From: Roridomyces roridus
Taxonomy: Eukaryota; Basidiomycota; Agaricomycetes; Agaricales; Mycenaceae
Assembly (NCBI GenBank): GCA_029378245.1
Contig: JARKIF010000015.1
Coordinates: forward strand, 806,001-870,000
DNA length: 64,000 nt
Direction of reading: 5' to 3'
Positions 34,255-44,930 of the stretch are shown here, one piece after another. The position numbers and the translations under genes were made by a program. The notes beneath the pieces are model-generated. The model made no database searches and was not told where the DNA came from. It was given only the letters and a program-made list of their open reading frames with translations. Position 1 is the first letter of the stretch. The number at the start of each line of letters is the position of its first letter.

Positions 34255-34389
34255 GGTTATGGGCCCCGGCGGTCGTAACTGAACAACAACATCGCACTCA
34301 CATCTACATCACGCTGCCCGTGATCTAACCCCACTCTTATAAACCACCACACATACATCGCTACCTCAGTCTTGCTATAACTCGCTGTC

Positions 34390-35310
34390 ATGTCTGAAAA
34401 CTCAGCATACCGAATCAAACAGCTCGAGAACGCACAAGGGTACGCCGGATGGTCGACCAAGATGATCAACATCCTCACAGACCAAGAACTGGACGACTAC
34501 GTGATTGGACCTCGTAAAAATGAGCCAGCCGTCAGTGAACCACCAACAACTATCGAAACCACGCTAGTGGAGGCATGGCGCAAGAAGCAACGCAAAGCCC
34601 TCTCCGCTATTCGACTCCGCGTCGGAGACGGTCCCATGGCTTACATCCAGAAGGCTACAACCGCAGCCAAGGCCTGGGACAAGCTCGAAGCTGTATACCA
34701 GCCCAAGGGCGCCATCTCCATCATTCGACTTCGCCGACAACTATTCCGCGCAACGTGTGCCGAGGGAGAAGACATCGAAGAACACATCAGAAACCTCACT
34801 CAGCTACGTGGTTCCCTCGAGAGCTACGGCAGCATAATCGAGGAAACTGAGTTCGCAACAACGATTCTCACCTCCCTGCCAGACTCCTGGGACAATTGGG
34901 TCGGAGGTATCGACCTCACCAATGTCAAAGAATCCGAGGATATCGTTGCACGTATCCTACAACAAGCAGGTCGTCCTCACGCAAAACCTGACGCCGACGA
35001 CACCGCTCTGCCCGCATTCGGCGGCAGAGGCAAATCCAGCAACTCTCGAACCCGGGACCAATCGCGCCCCGACGGTTGTTTCCACTGCGGTCGGCCCGGC
35101 CATCGTATCAGCGAATGCCGCGACAAGCAGTACGGAAAGACTTACTCAGAACAGGACAAGAAGTCCAACTACGAGCGCATGACGCGCAACAAGATACACG
35201 GCGATCATCGAAGGCCAACATTGCCGAGGAAGACCATTCTGACGCGCAGTCAGATGTCGCATTCATGGCCGGTGAACGCACCAAGCTCACGCGGGACTCG
35301 TGGCTGCTAG
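34390..35310 (+). pseudogene. copia element B Gag
   Basis: A frame of 306 codons encoding a copia Gag (UBN2-like: QGYAGWSTKMINILTD, AWDKLEAVYQPKGAIS, IRNLTQLRGSLESYG) and a CCHC knuckle CFHCGRPGHRISEC at residues ~231-244. After about position 35210 the true protein continues in the -1 frame (KANIAEEDHSDAQSDVAFMA), so the last 30 codons of this frame are out-of-frame. A one-base deletion is the simplest cause. No heptanucleotide slippery site is visible, so programmed frameshifting is not supported. Confidence 0.85.
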
Positions 35311-38300
35311 ATAGCGCAGCTAGTGTCCATATCACGAATAACAGATCGATTTTCTCCTCGTATTCACCTTTGGAAAATCACAGCATCGTCGGTATTGGTT
35401 CGAAACCAGCCGAAAGCGAGGGCACAGTTAAAATCGAATTCAAATTGGGTCCAAAGTCGACCATCGCAACGCTACGACGCGTACTTTACGTCCCCTCATC
35501 CCCGCACAACCTCATTTCTCTCGGAAAACTCCACCGAGCAGGTTACTCAATCAAATTCCCCGCCGGCACCGTCGATGCCGAGATTACCTCCAAAGGGGGA
35601 GTTAAATTAGCACATTGCAGAAACATCGGCGACGTATACGCACTTGGAAACGTCCACCCTCTCACGCCCAATCAACTATCCTCATCCGAACCAACGCTCG
35701 CGTTCGCGGCGACACCAGCCGGGCGCACTCTAGCCGATTGGCATCGAGCGTTCGGGCATCTCAGCCCAGCGTCTGTCAAAGAGTTAGCAACGAAAAGCAT
35801 GGTTACTGGGATGAGAATCGCACCGGGCAACGACGATATGGAGCAATGCACCACCTGTATCGCAGCCAAGCAGCATGTCGAGCCGTTTCCTAAACAAGCT
35901 CAGCGAGAGTATACGGAGATTGGGGAAATGACTTACACCGATGTCTGGGGACCCGCGCGCACGAAGGGCATCCGCGGGGAGCGGTACATCATCACATTCA
36001 CAGACGGTGCAACGAAGCACAAGAAGATCGCGCTGATGAAGAATAAATCAGACGCCGAGAAATACATTGAGAACTACGTCGAGTTCATACTTACCCAGTT
36101 CAAAAAACGATGCAAGGCCTTCCGTTTCGACAACGGTGGGGAATATCTGTCCAAGGAAATCAGGGACAAACTCGCAGCGCACGGTATACGCGTCGAAGAA
36201 ACCGCACCATACTCACCTGAACAGAACGGCGTATCGGAACGCCTTAATCGCACCATGCTCGAACGCGCCCGTGCCATGCTCAACGCCCACGACCTTCCCC
36301 ATTTCCTCTGGCCCGAAGCGGTCAGCTACGCCATCTACATCATCAATCGCTCGCCAACTTCCTCTCTGAAACTCGACATCACACCGTACGAGGCGTTCTG
36401 GGGTGTTAAACCTGATGTCTCGACGTTGCAGGAGTTCGGAATCCCTTGCTGGGTCTTAACCCAAGGTCAGAAAGAATCAAAAATCGCTCCGAAGTCGAGA
36501 CCATACCGATTTGTAGGCATCTCGGAGGATTCGCGCGCCTGGCGCTACCACGCACCCAAGACGCACAAAGTTCTCAAGTCTCGGAACGTCGTGTTCCAGA
36601 CACCAGACGGTGATTGTATCACCCAACCAGCAGTCCCAACTGACCCGATTCCGCTCGAGGGGGAGAGCAAGCCTGAGAGCGAGCCGAAATCGAGTCAGCA
36701 AAACTCGCAGACAGCAGCACAACACGCACCTCAGCCCGTAGCGGTACCACCCGCCCCAGCACAGCCCGCAGACCCAGTTCCAACGCCTCCGCAGCAGAAA
36801 ACCCGCAAAACCTTGACGATGCCTCCGCGCGAGCATCGAGAGCCTCGAGCCGCGGCACAAGGCCCCAAGACATACAACGACACCAAGTACTGGCCGTCTA
36901 TGTCGACGACATGTCCATTTACGCCTCAAATTCGGAGTTGATCACTCGCACGGAGGACCAACTCGAGAGTGCATTCGAAATCACTCGTCTTGGGGAAGCC
37001 AAGCAGCTACTGTGTATGGAAATCCATCGTAACCGCGCAAATAGATCCATCACCATCACCCAGACCAACTACATCCAGAAAATTCTCACTCAACACGGCA
37101 TGGATCAGTCGAATCCGGTCGCTACGCCCATGGATCCGAACGTCAAGTTGCAGAAATTGCACGCAGCGGAGACTTATCCCGACATCAAGCAAGTCTATCA
37201 GTCAATGGTTGGCGGACTCATGTTCGCAGCTATCATCACTCGTCCCGACATCGCCTATGCCGTTCAAACGCTGTCCCAATTCAGCGTCAACCCCGGCCCA
37301 GCTCATCTGACTGCCGTCAAGCGTGTCTATCGGTATCACTGCATTCCGTGGCCCCCTCGGCAGACCCTGCCTAGATCGGGCTATGTCTGCCGAGGTCTGC
37401 CGATGTGCCTAAGCGAGGTCTGCCCGACCCCACTCTGCCTAGGTCGGGCTATGTCTGCCGAGGGTGGGTCTAGATCGCCTCTGCCCGGGCGGGGCAGGGT
37501 TGGGGCAGGGTTGGCTCGGCCTTGGGGCGTACAATCCTAATATCCATTCCACTGTCTCAGTATCTCTGTGAAGTTCACCGTTGCCACCGAGACGAACTCA
37601 AAATTAGCAACTGCCACTTGACGCCTGTGGGAAGGCGCAGACAAGCATCACATTTGCCGCATTTGTAGCCGAAAAGTTCCCCACAACTCACGTCAAACGC
37701 TCGCAGGTTCAGTGCGCCTTCCGGTTCATTCTATTCCCGGAGATTGTCTACTAATTTCGAGTGCCAGGAACCCATACCAAGCCTGGCAGACCGAGGCAGA
37801 CTCTCCCCCAGGGTCGGACTGAGCAGGGTCTGCCGAGGCGCCCTAGGCAGACCCTCTGCCTAGGAGGCTACGGAATGCAGTGTATCTTCGTGGCACCCCG
37901 ACACTCGGCATCACTTACTCCGCATCCCACAATCCCACCGACGAGGAGATGTACGCAGACTTCTCGGAGCCGACTCGCTATACCGACGCCGACTGGGGAA
38001 ACAACTCGGACGATCGTAAGTCCATCTCCGGTTACGTTTTTACATTTGCAGGGGGAGCTACGACTTGGTCTTCCAAGAAACAGCCCACTGTTGCACTTTC
38101 AACCATGGAGGCCGAGTACATCGCGCTATCCCACGCAGCGCGCGAAAATCTCTGGCTCCGTTCCCTCTTCACGGAACTGGACCTTCCTTTCACTGGGCCA
38201 ACTCCCATTCTTGTCGATAACCGTGGGGCAATTGATTTCACATTCAATGCCGGTTACCATGCTCGTTCAAAGCACATTGACATTCGGCACCATTTCATTC

Positions 38301-38436
38301 GAGATGTTGTTGCCTCTAACGAGGTATCAGTTACACACTGCGCATCCGAGAACAACTTGGCAGATATATTCACGAAGCCCCTTCCTCGACCTCAACATGA
38401 GGAACAAGTACGCAAACTCGGGATGACTCGAGTTTG
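35211..38436 (+). pseudogene. copia element B Pol remnants
   Basis: The first part (to 36890) encodes protease (LLDSAASVHIT, with Ala in the third active-site position where element A has Gly), pre-integrase (WHRAFGHLSP, C-x2-C) and a full integrase (TDVWGPAR, FDNGGEYLS, EQNGVSERLNRT). Then KTYNDTKY is followed at once by LAVYVDDMSIYA in another frame. The fingers and N-terminal palm of reverse transcriptase are therefore missing and only the YVDD half remains. The frame continues to KRVYRY at 37337, is cut by the 544-bp insertion, and resumes at 37882 with RNase H (YTDADWGNNSDDRKS, STMEAEYIALSHAA, KHIDIRHHFIRD), ending at 38436. Confidence 0.88.
37338..37881. mobile_element. 544-bp TIR element nested in copia element B
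   Basis: It begins ACTGCATTCCGTGGCCCCCT and ends with the near-perfect inverse (AGGCTACGGAATGCAGT), and is flanked by GTATC on both sides (37333-37337, 37882-37886). Removing it restores the RNase H reading frame across VYRY-LRGT. Both ends carry subterminal tandem-like words built on CTGCCTAGG and TCTGCCGAGG. It has no coding capacity. The 5-bp target duplication and ACTGC/GCAGT ends do not let me name the superfamily. Confidence 0.88.
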
Positions 38437-38444
38437 AGGGGGAG

Positions 38445-38687
38445 TGTTGAAGGATGAACAAACCTCGAGTCACGACACCGCGTTGGTCGTCAACCGCACA
38501 GCCCGAGCATAGCTCCAATGCCCGAGCGTTGCCCGAGGTGGAGCTCAAGTACAGTGTTCCTATTGTTCTATTGTTCCATTGGCCCACCGACACCCAGAAC
38601 CTTCTAGTACATTTTGTAGGTATATAAACTCGTCCTTTTGTAGTAGCTAATCATCGAATATTACTTTTAGCCCCACTTCTCTCAATA
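38445..38687 (+). repeat. 3' LTR of copia element B
   Basis: 243 bp, one mismatch to the 5' LTR, preceded by the purine tract GAGGGGGAG and followed by AAGTG. Confidence 0.9.
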
Positions 38688-39129
38688 AAGTGTGGCATGT
38701 ACGAACGCACACATGCGCGGCACAGACTGGTCGCGCAGCTGAAAGCTCAACAGAGTGCGGACACGACTGTGCGACCTTCTGTTGTTCTTCTCTTCGTCTA
38801 CTAACGCTGCACGCACCTGCAGATGGGACCCACGGACCGGCCCGCTGCTCATTCTCGTTCTCAATCCCCGCTCCAGAGCGCGGTGGGTGAGGATTCGACT
38901 ACCCAGCGGGAGGGTGCGGTGACTCAGAATGAAAGCGAGCAAAAGCAGGCGGCAACAGACGACGTGGCTACCAGGCGCTCCGATAGCGTGCGGCCGAGGT
39001 GTTTCAATTGCGGGAGCCCGGAGGGTAAAGACGACTTTCTGGAGGCGCTCCAAATTGGATGTGGGGGAAGTGGTGCGTGTTCGTCTTCTCTCTTTCCTCC
39101 TTTTCAAATCTGTACCTGCGTGGGTCGCT

Positions 39130-39405
39130 TATAGTCTAGCGGTTACCACGCCCCCAGTGCAGGAGGGTTCCCTTATTATGTAATATCCCCGACGGTGAAG
39201 CACGTGCATTTGACAGCCGTTGCTTTTGCATATGTCCCGACGTGTTCTGGCTCTGCAAAGACGTGTTTGCTGGGGTTTTGGATTGATTAAAGCCAGTGTG
39301 TATATACATTGGATAGCTCTTGGGAACACGCTTGCACATGACAAGCTTATGTAATAACGGAACTCACCGGAACAAGGGGCGTGGTTACCAACAGACCCTC
39401 TTCGT
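39130..39405. mobile_element. MITE-like element in the finger-3 intron of the GATA gene
   Basis: The left segment (GTCTAGCGGTTACCACGCCCC, then GAGGGTTCCCTTATTATG) matches the reverse complement of the right segment (GTCTGTTGGTAACCACGCCCC, then GTGAGTTCCGTTATTAC) over about 45 bp with small gaps. Length is ~275 bp and non-coding. The boundaries are approximate and no target duplication was seen. Confidence 0.55.
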
Positions 39406-40145
39406 GGAGCTTGCGGAGCGTCGAGGGTCTGTAAAAGAGACTAGGTCGCTTAATGAATGCTGGCTTTCCAGCTGTGTAATGCATGTTGGCTGTTCGAATG
39501 CAAACATTCCCGGCGTAAACCGGAGGGGTCGGGGCAGCCAACAGCGGACAACATGGCGCCGGATGGCACGAGCCCCACGTGTTTCAATTGCCACACAGTC
39601 TATGGCGGCGCTCCAATTTGGATGTGGGGGAAGTGGTGCGTGTTCCTCTTTTCAATTTTTTTTTTGTGCCAATCCATGACGGCCGTTTAGCTTTGTAATA
39701 AATGTGGGCTGTATGAACGCAAATATGCCCGGCGTAGACCCGAGGGGCTGGCGCAGCCAAGGTGACGGATAGCGGGAACCCTACGCGTTTCAATTGCCAC
39801 ACCGCAGAGACGATTCTCTGGCGGCGCTCGGGGAAAGTGGTGTGTGTTCTCCCCTGCTTCGTCCTTCTTTTTGACTGAATGTCATCCAGGGCTGTAGCTG
39901 TGCAACAAGTGTGGCCTATACGAACGCAACCACTCACAGAGTAGACCGGCAGAGCTGTCACACCCCAGAGCTAAGCGGGTCGCTGCCAGGACGGTGAGTA
40001 CTACACTCTTTTGGTCCGTATCTCTACTCCGTTTGTTTACTAACGGTGCGCTCACCTGCAGACGCACCACGCCAATCCATCTCTTCATCCTAATCCCCAT
40101 CCTGAGCAAAGCAGCAACGGCGACGTGAGCCAATATCACCCCTAG

Positions 40146-41680
40146 CTGCGTACCAATTGCAACGACATGCCACTCGAAATGGCCATGACAACAGAAAGCC
40201 TGTTATCCTCGCGTGGGAGCCGTCGGACGGTGTGATGGATGAGAATCCGGCTGCGCGCTGATAAGCATGGAATTTGACTGCCCTTGAAAATGCGCGTTTT
40301 GCACGATTTCAGAGGTAGTATCCTAGCTAAGTCATCTCAGTACAAGACTGATGTTGAGCCCAGAGACGGTCAGTGTGGTGGATACTTAAGAGTACTGTAC
40401 GGGTTGAAGGGTATTTACCTGAATATGACCGACGGGCTCACTCCGAAACATGTAGGAGTTGTGGATACCTGCTCTACCAATGGGATACACCAATTAAACA
40501 AGTTCTTAACCGTTGTACGATTGTCAGCTGTTCGAACCTTGGTGCGAGTGCAATTCGGAGGTTCGGAAGTTCACGGGATGATGGGCAAGTCGGCCGAAAA
40601 GCCTGAAACATGAGTAGACCGCCGAAGCGGGTCCGAAGGGAGTGACGTAGTTGTCATCAGCAGTCGGGACAAGGAGGATCCGGGTCGGATACTAGTCTTC
40701 GAACTAGTATCTGCTGGTATACGGGACAGGTAGTCGGAGATATGGGTATCGTTCTGGACCTACAAACTATGGGCGTACGTCTGGAGGGTATACAATCAAG
40801 GGAGAGGTCGGATACGACTTCACTAAAATCAGTCGAATCATGGATCAATGTTGGAGTCACGAATCGTCAGATCCGCCACGCGGAATCATGGCTTGGCACA
40901 CCGGCCGTACACGATGCCGGTTCTAATCAACCAATCAGGGTGTTTCCATTCCAGATACCAAGGACATTTCTAATTATTGCGCCATTCGTTTGTACTATCA
41001 TATGATTCTCGGACCTGTATAAAGTAGATAGAGTGCTACCCAAGAGGGCAGCGGATACTTCCCCCACTAGCAAGCTACCAGCTGCGATCAAGGGTTTTGT
41101 CCGAGGCTTTCGACGGTGCATTGCGTAGTTAAGCAATCGCTATTGAAAATCTAAACATTTGTTTGTTGGCTATTGTGTGTGTGACTTGAGTGTGAATCAG
41201 TGTGTTGGAATCAGTATCTGTTGGATTGTGTCGTACCGTGTGTCTGTCAAGGGTTATTTGTGTGTTCAGAGTTGTGAAGTGTTGGAATCTACGAAATCCG
41301 TGTTGTATCGGTCGCTGTCGTCTTCGGATACCAGTGTGAAAGGGATCGAAAGACCCAAATACCTGCTTTATTGCAAAACCCGGCCTTAGCCAAACTCAAT
41401 CTACCTTTTGTGTTAGCTGTGAAGCTTTACCATCTACAAAACGCTTTAGAATCGTCATTCTTGGTTCATATCAAGGATCTCAATTCACAATACTTTGTTT
41501 CGACATCGTATCCGAGACTATATCACCCAATTCCCTACAACCTTTACAAGGCCATGTACTAGGGACTTATACTCGCCACATTCCCGCTATTCAATAGTTG
41601 TCACTCGCCCTGGAGCTTCGTGATTGGGTTAGTTGGATATAGATTCATCTGTATCTCGACTCATCTGGTTAGATTCTTCG
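40146..41680. other. Non-coding region, possible decayed LTR sequence
   Basis: No gene recognised. A nine-pair hairpin (GATACTAGT-CTTCGA-ACTAGTATC) lies at 40687-40710. The stretch from about 40853 (TGTTGGAGTCACG) to about 41300 has LTR-like features: TG start and a CTGTATAAAG box near 41017. No second copy, primer site or target duplication is present, so a solo LTR is only a possibility. Confidence 0.3.
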
Positions 41681-41681
41681 A

Positions 41682-42713
41682 GTGTTGTCGATTTCTATAG
41701 TAGGTTTAGAGCACATACATCAGCGCGGGGCGCAGAATGAGCGTAAGGGTGCGGTGATTCAAAAGGGGGATGGAACCTTGAAGAAGCGCCTGCGTGAGGA
41801 GGATATGGATGGAGAGGGACTCGGAGAGGCGGTGAAGAATGTTAGGCTGAACGACGGGGAAGGGGAAGGGAAGGAGAAGTGTCAAGAGCCACGTCGGCCG
41901 CGACTGCGCGTGTGGAGCGGCGATGGTGAAGGGAAGGAACAAGAGGCGTACAAACATGTAACGACAAGGGAGCGGATCAAAATGGTCGAAAATTCCACAA
42001 AATTCTCAAATCTCAAATTCCCGGAAACGGATTCACGCATCAGGAAAACTGCAGAAGTTGCTATGACACTATGCAGCGTCTCCAGTTTTCCTGATGCGCT
42101 TACCAATCAGTTTGAGGGTCCGTACTGGACAATAAGGCAAGAAGTCAGTGTTAGCATGCCAGTTCTGCCCCAGTTCTTGCGAGATCTCGCCAAATCTTGC
42201 GAGATTTGGCTTCCTGGTCAGACTTTTCTCAGATCTGGCGAGATTCGGCCAGAACTCACCAAATCTCATCAAATGTGAAGTTGATCTACCAAACCGGACT
42301 CAGGTTTGGCCAAATCTCGCAGCCAGATATCGCCAGATCTGGGAACGAAAAATCAACTTTATATGTCCTCCCATCAGACCAAACAATCAGATCTGGTATT
42401 GGTCCGGTGGAGCGGCCCGCCGGCCCTGTCGATCCATCAGTGATTGCTCGGCACATAATCGTGCTCGGCAGGACCAACAGATTGAATCTTGATGTGGCTC
42501 TTAACCTATGAAGCCCTGAGACACGCCTGTTGTGGACACTATTTCAACTTTGAGGTCGTGAAGCCTTTCAAGTTTTGCCGTCAATTTGCCGTTTACAAGT
42601 TTACCAGAACGATCCAAGACGAGTTATTGGCATTTATTTGGCATCCCTTTCTTTCAGACCACCATCATCTATGATCTCGATAGCTGCCTTTCCTCCAACT
42701 TTCCTCCTCCTCT
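41682..42713. repeat. Palindrome-rich non-coding region
   Basis: A 198-codon plus-strand frame at 41682-42278 begins with a charged Lys/Glu/Gly-rich stretch but resembles no family, and its second half is built from palindromic DNA, so I do not call it a gene. Perfect inverted 15-mers GCATCAGGAAAACTG (42037-42051) and CAGTTTTCCTGATGC (42083-42097) form one palindrome. Nested GCCAAATCT / AGATTTGGC and GCGAGAT words form others between 42185 and 42350. Confidence 0.4.
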
Positions 42714-43094
42714 GTGCATCAGGAAACACCTCCCCAGGTATTTTTGGCAAATTTTGGTAAATTTTGCCAAAAATATTGAGAATAGCTGAATATCCAAAGA
42801 ATGAGCAGGGATATGTTAGTCCCAACAAAAATGGCAAAGCTTTTGGCACTTTTGGAGTGGATATTGGCATTGGTTTAACCTTGCTAACAGGGCAGAAATG
42901 AAGAATGAAGCAGAGGGAGAACATTGCATCTCAGTGGGATGCAAAAAGATTTGGCTTCAGGTCTGCCAGCTGATTGTTGATCAGGAACCATCATGAACAG
43001 CTGATAATCAATCAATGACAGACAGGAACCTACAGAAGTGATTGGGATCTACCTAAGGGTATTTGATTTACATGACAAGGATAATTCAATTAAA

Positions 43095-43185
43095 TTGTGT
43101 TTCAAACAGGAGTTGAACGAGTGACCTCTTGCAAAAGGTACAGACAACACAAAGGGGAAAGCTTACCACTACACTATAATAGAGA
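43095..43185 (-). repeat. tRNA-derived SINE-like segment with A and B boxes
   Basis: On the minus strand a pol III A-box-like TAGTGTAGTGGTAAG is followed about 60 bp later by a B-box-like CGTTCAACTCCTG, at the spacing of a tRNA gene. The acceptor and T stems do not pair well, so it is not a functional tRNA. It lies inside the 42.7-43.8 kb element. Confidence 0.5.
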
Positions 43186-43442
43186 TATAAGGGTTGTCAT
43201 CTCTGCTCACATGATGTGACCCTATGAGCGCAACAGCATTGTGCACCAACAGAAGAGCACTTGGGGATGGGCTTAGTGAGAGGTGAAAGCTAATCAAGGG
43301 CAGATGTGCCTCCACTTCATATTTCAGAGAGACTGATCTGGGTGGCAGCTCAATTGAGGTGCACCACAGACTCCATACCAGAAGACTGAGGTGAGTTTGT
43401 GACCTGGAAACAAGACTTCCTGGCTGTGGATAGATGACCAGA

Positions 43443-43557
43443 AAGTTTGGCAAATTTGCTGAAACATACCCCAAATTTTCTGACCCACCAAAAAGAGTTT
43501 GGCCAGTTTGCTGAGAAATACCTCAAAAATTTTGGCCCACCAAAAAAAGTTGTGATA
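43443..43557. repeat. Tandem duplication, ~57-bp unit
   Basis: Two adjacent, diverged copies start GTTTGGCAAATTTGCTGA and GTTTGGCCAGTTTGCTGA and each end in GACCCACCAAAAAG or GGCCCACCAAAAAAAG. Non-coding. Confidence 0.6.
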
Positions 43558-44845
43558 TTTTTGCAAAGCTTTCAGAAATTTTGGTGGACGAGCTCTGGTC
43601 AGTTGGAATCGGTACTTTATACCTGTGTACAGCAGCTACCTTCAATGTACAGCATTTTGATCAGGTTCCCAATATCATACTGATGAAAAGCAAAATCTCC
43701 ATTGTGGAAACTTTGTCAACATTGGGCAAAAGTTTCAAGAATGACTGCAAAATATTGAGCTGCAAGATATTTTTGAAAGATTTGCCATAAAATATCCAGG
43801 GAGGTTTTTCCTGATGTGCTTGCTCTGGTATCACTGGCATTCACTCTGGCCATTCATGAGCTACAGCAAGCAAAAGTTAAAACTGGCAGTCTACTTGAGT
43901 TTATCTCTTGCCCAGGCAACTTCTCAATTCAATTCAGCCCAAGGCAGCCCCAGGAACTCAGCCTCAATTCAAACACATGGATTCTGCAAATCCAGAAGCC
44001 CACAGGGGCTACTCAGGAGTCTTGCTCTGCCCCGAGTCAGATGGTATGGACATGACCAGAAACCTCCACTTATCCGTACGGCGGATTCTCGGCTCCGAAT
44101 GCCCTTGTTCAAGGTGAAAGCATGCCTCCTCCACCGGCTTCTTGTGCGTGTGCAAGGTTGAGCTGTTTCATTCCGCTTTCTGACATACCTATTGCCATGA
44201 TATCTCAAGGGGCACCAAAGATAACAAATTTCCTATTATAGGAGGGGAGGGGGGGGTCAGGGGAGGGGGGGGTCCCTCCAAGGGCTGAAAAAAAAAGTTT
44301 TGTACCAAATTTCTACACACTGGAAAGGCTCTGTTTGCATAGTAGGCCACTGAATAGAGCCCCAGTGAACTTTCTCAATTTTTTCGGTACATGGTCCCGA
44401 CTTGGTCACATGTCTGATTAGTCACGTACTCTGGTCACATGCGGACCTCTGTCAACTCAGAATTTTGACGGAAAACCCCGATCTTGGGCTCCAGAGCTGA
44501 TAGAATGGACTGGAAGCCCTTAGGAGGCATGTACAGGCAGCAGGGGGGGCAAAATACCCAAAATAATGTCATTTGATGCGTCCCAAAAAGGAAATTTCCT
44601 TTTATAGAGGGGGGGAGGGTCTGCCGATTTGGCTGAAAAAAGAAATTCGAGGTGATGTGCGGCCCTTACTTCTGAATCAAAAGAACTGGAGTAGAAAAAG
44701 GAGTTTTCAAATCTTCATCATGGCATGATCTCATACCTCGAGTCGAACGAGGGCAAGAGATCTAGCCCAGCGCGGCTGATGTCAGACGGGTTGGCGTCGT
44801 CAACGCGTACTGAGAGAATACACCAAAGGACAGGGTAGCTAGGCT

Positions 44846-44930
44846 CGAATCCAGCCTGTCTATGAACAAGTGTCGATAGACACTTCAATTCATAGACAGA
44901 CCGGTTCCGGTCTAAAGGTAGTGAAACAGT
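44846..44930. repeat. Small foldback element, second copy in the F-box gene
   Basis: A nearly perfect hairpin (CTGTCTATGAA, AAGTGTC, loop GATA, GACACTT, TTCATAGACAG) is preceded by GGCTCGAATCCAGC and followed by ACCGGTTCCGGTCTA. The same outer blocks occur at about 3271-3330 inside the F-box gene, with a shorter centre. This indicates a mobile foldback/MITE family. Confidence 0.6.

Larger units (their letters stand above)
34012..38687 (+). mobile_element. Defective Ty1/copia LTR retrotransposon (element B)
   Basis: LTRs of 243 bp (34012-34254 and 38445-38687) start TGTTGAAGGATG and end CTCTCAATA; I count one difference (G/A at their thirteenth base). Target duplication AAGTG sits at 34007-34011 and 38688-38692, inside a GATA-finger exon. 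The same half-tRNA primer site GGTTATGGGCCC follows the 5' LTR. The interior is damaged by a frameshift after Gag, a deletion removing much of reverse transcriptase, and a 544-bp TIR element in RNase H. It cannot be autonomous. Confidence 0.92.
33195..40145 (+). pseudogene. Five-finger GATA-type zinc-finger gene, split by nested transposons
   Basis: The N-terminal exon (33195 to ~33694) is Pro/Ser-rich and ends in finger-1 half CFNCQTVETSLWRRSKLD. Every finger is cut by an intron at the same place, before LCNKCGLYER. Internal exons therefore start with one finger's second half and end with the next finger's first half: 33767-33934; 33998-34011 continuing at 38688; ~38821-39070; ~39476-39630; ~39691-39840; ~39899-39990; and the terminal exon ~40063-40145 (ending GDVSQYHP). 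Fingers act in DNA binding in GATA factors. Lesions: a frameshift before finger 1, a copia element inside finger 2 (target duplication AAGTG), an insertion in finger 3, a deletion in finger 4, and the first Cys of finger 5 changed to Arg. The finger-3 intron holds a MITE-like element. A paralogue lies at 49.45 kb. Confidence 0.7.
42714..43819. mobile_element. Possible 1.1-kb non-autonomous TIR element
   Basis: The left end reads GTGCATCAGGAAACACCTCC then CCAGGTATTTTTGGCAAAT. The reverse complement of the right end reads GCACATCAGGAAAAACCTCC then CTGGATATTTTATGGCAAAT, giving imperfect inverted repeats of about 40 bp. The interior has no transposase; it includes a tRNA-related SINE-like segment and a tandem duplication. 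The same terminal word (TGCATCAGGGAAAACCTCCC) occurs alone near 48812 just after the NLR gene, which supports a dispersed family. Target duplication not found. Confidence 0.5.

Noticed and set aside
35195..35225. Programmed -1 frameshift between Gag and Pol of element B
   Set aside because: No X-XXY-YYZ slippery heptamer or downstream pseudoknot was seen, and the element has other inactivating lesions, so a one-base deletion is simpler.
40853..41300. Solo LTR of a further retrotransposon
   Set aside because: TG start and TATA box only; no second copy, primer site or target duplication could be found. Listed only as a possibility.
41682..42278. Plus-strand 198-codon frame with acidic/basic low-complexity start
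   Set aside because: The second half consists of palindromic repeat DNA; no family, promoter or splice signal supports it.
44725..44800. Minus-strand tRNA with a perfect CCTCG-TTCGACT-CGAGG T-arm
   Set aside because: No acceptor stem, D-arm or anticodon arm pairs with it; treated as a T-arm-like relic.
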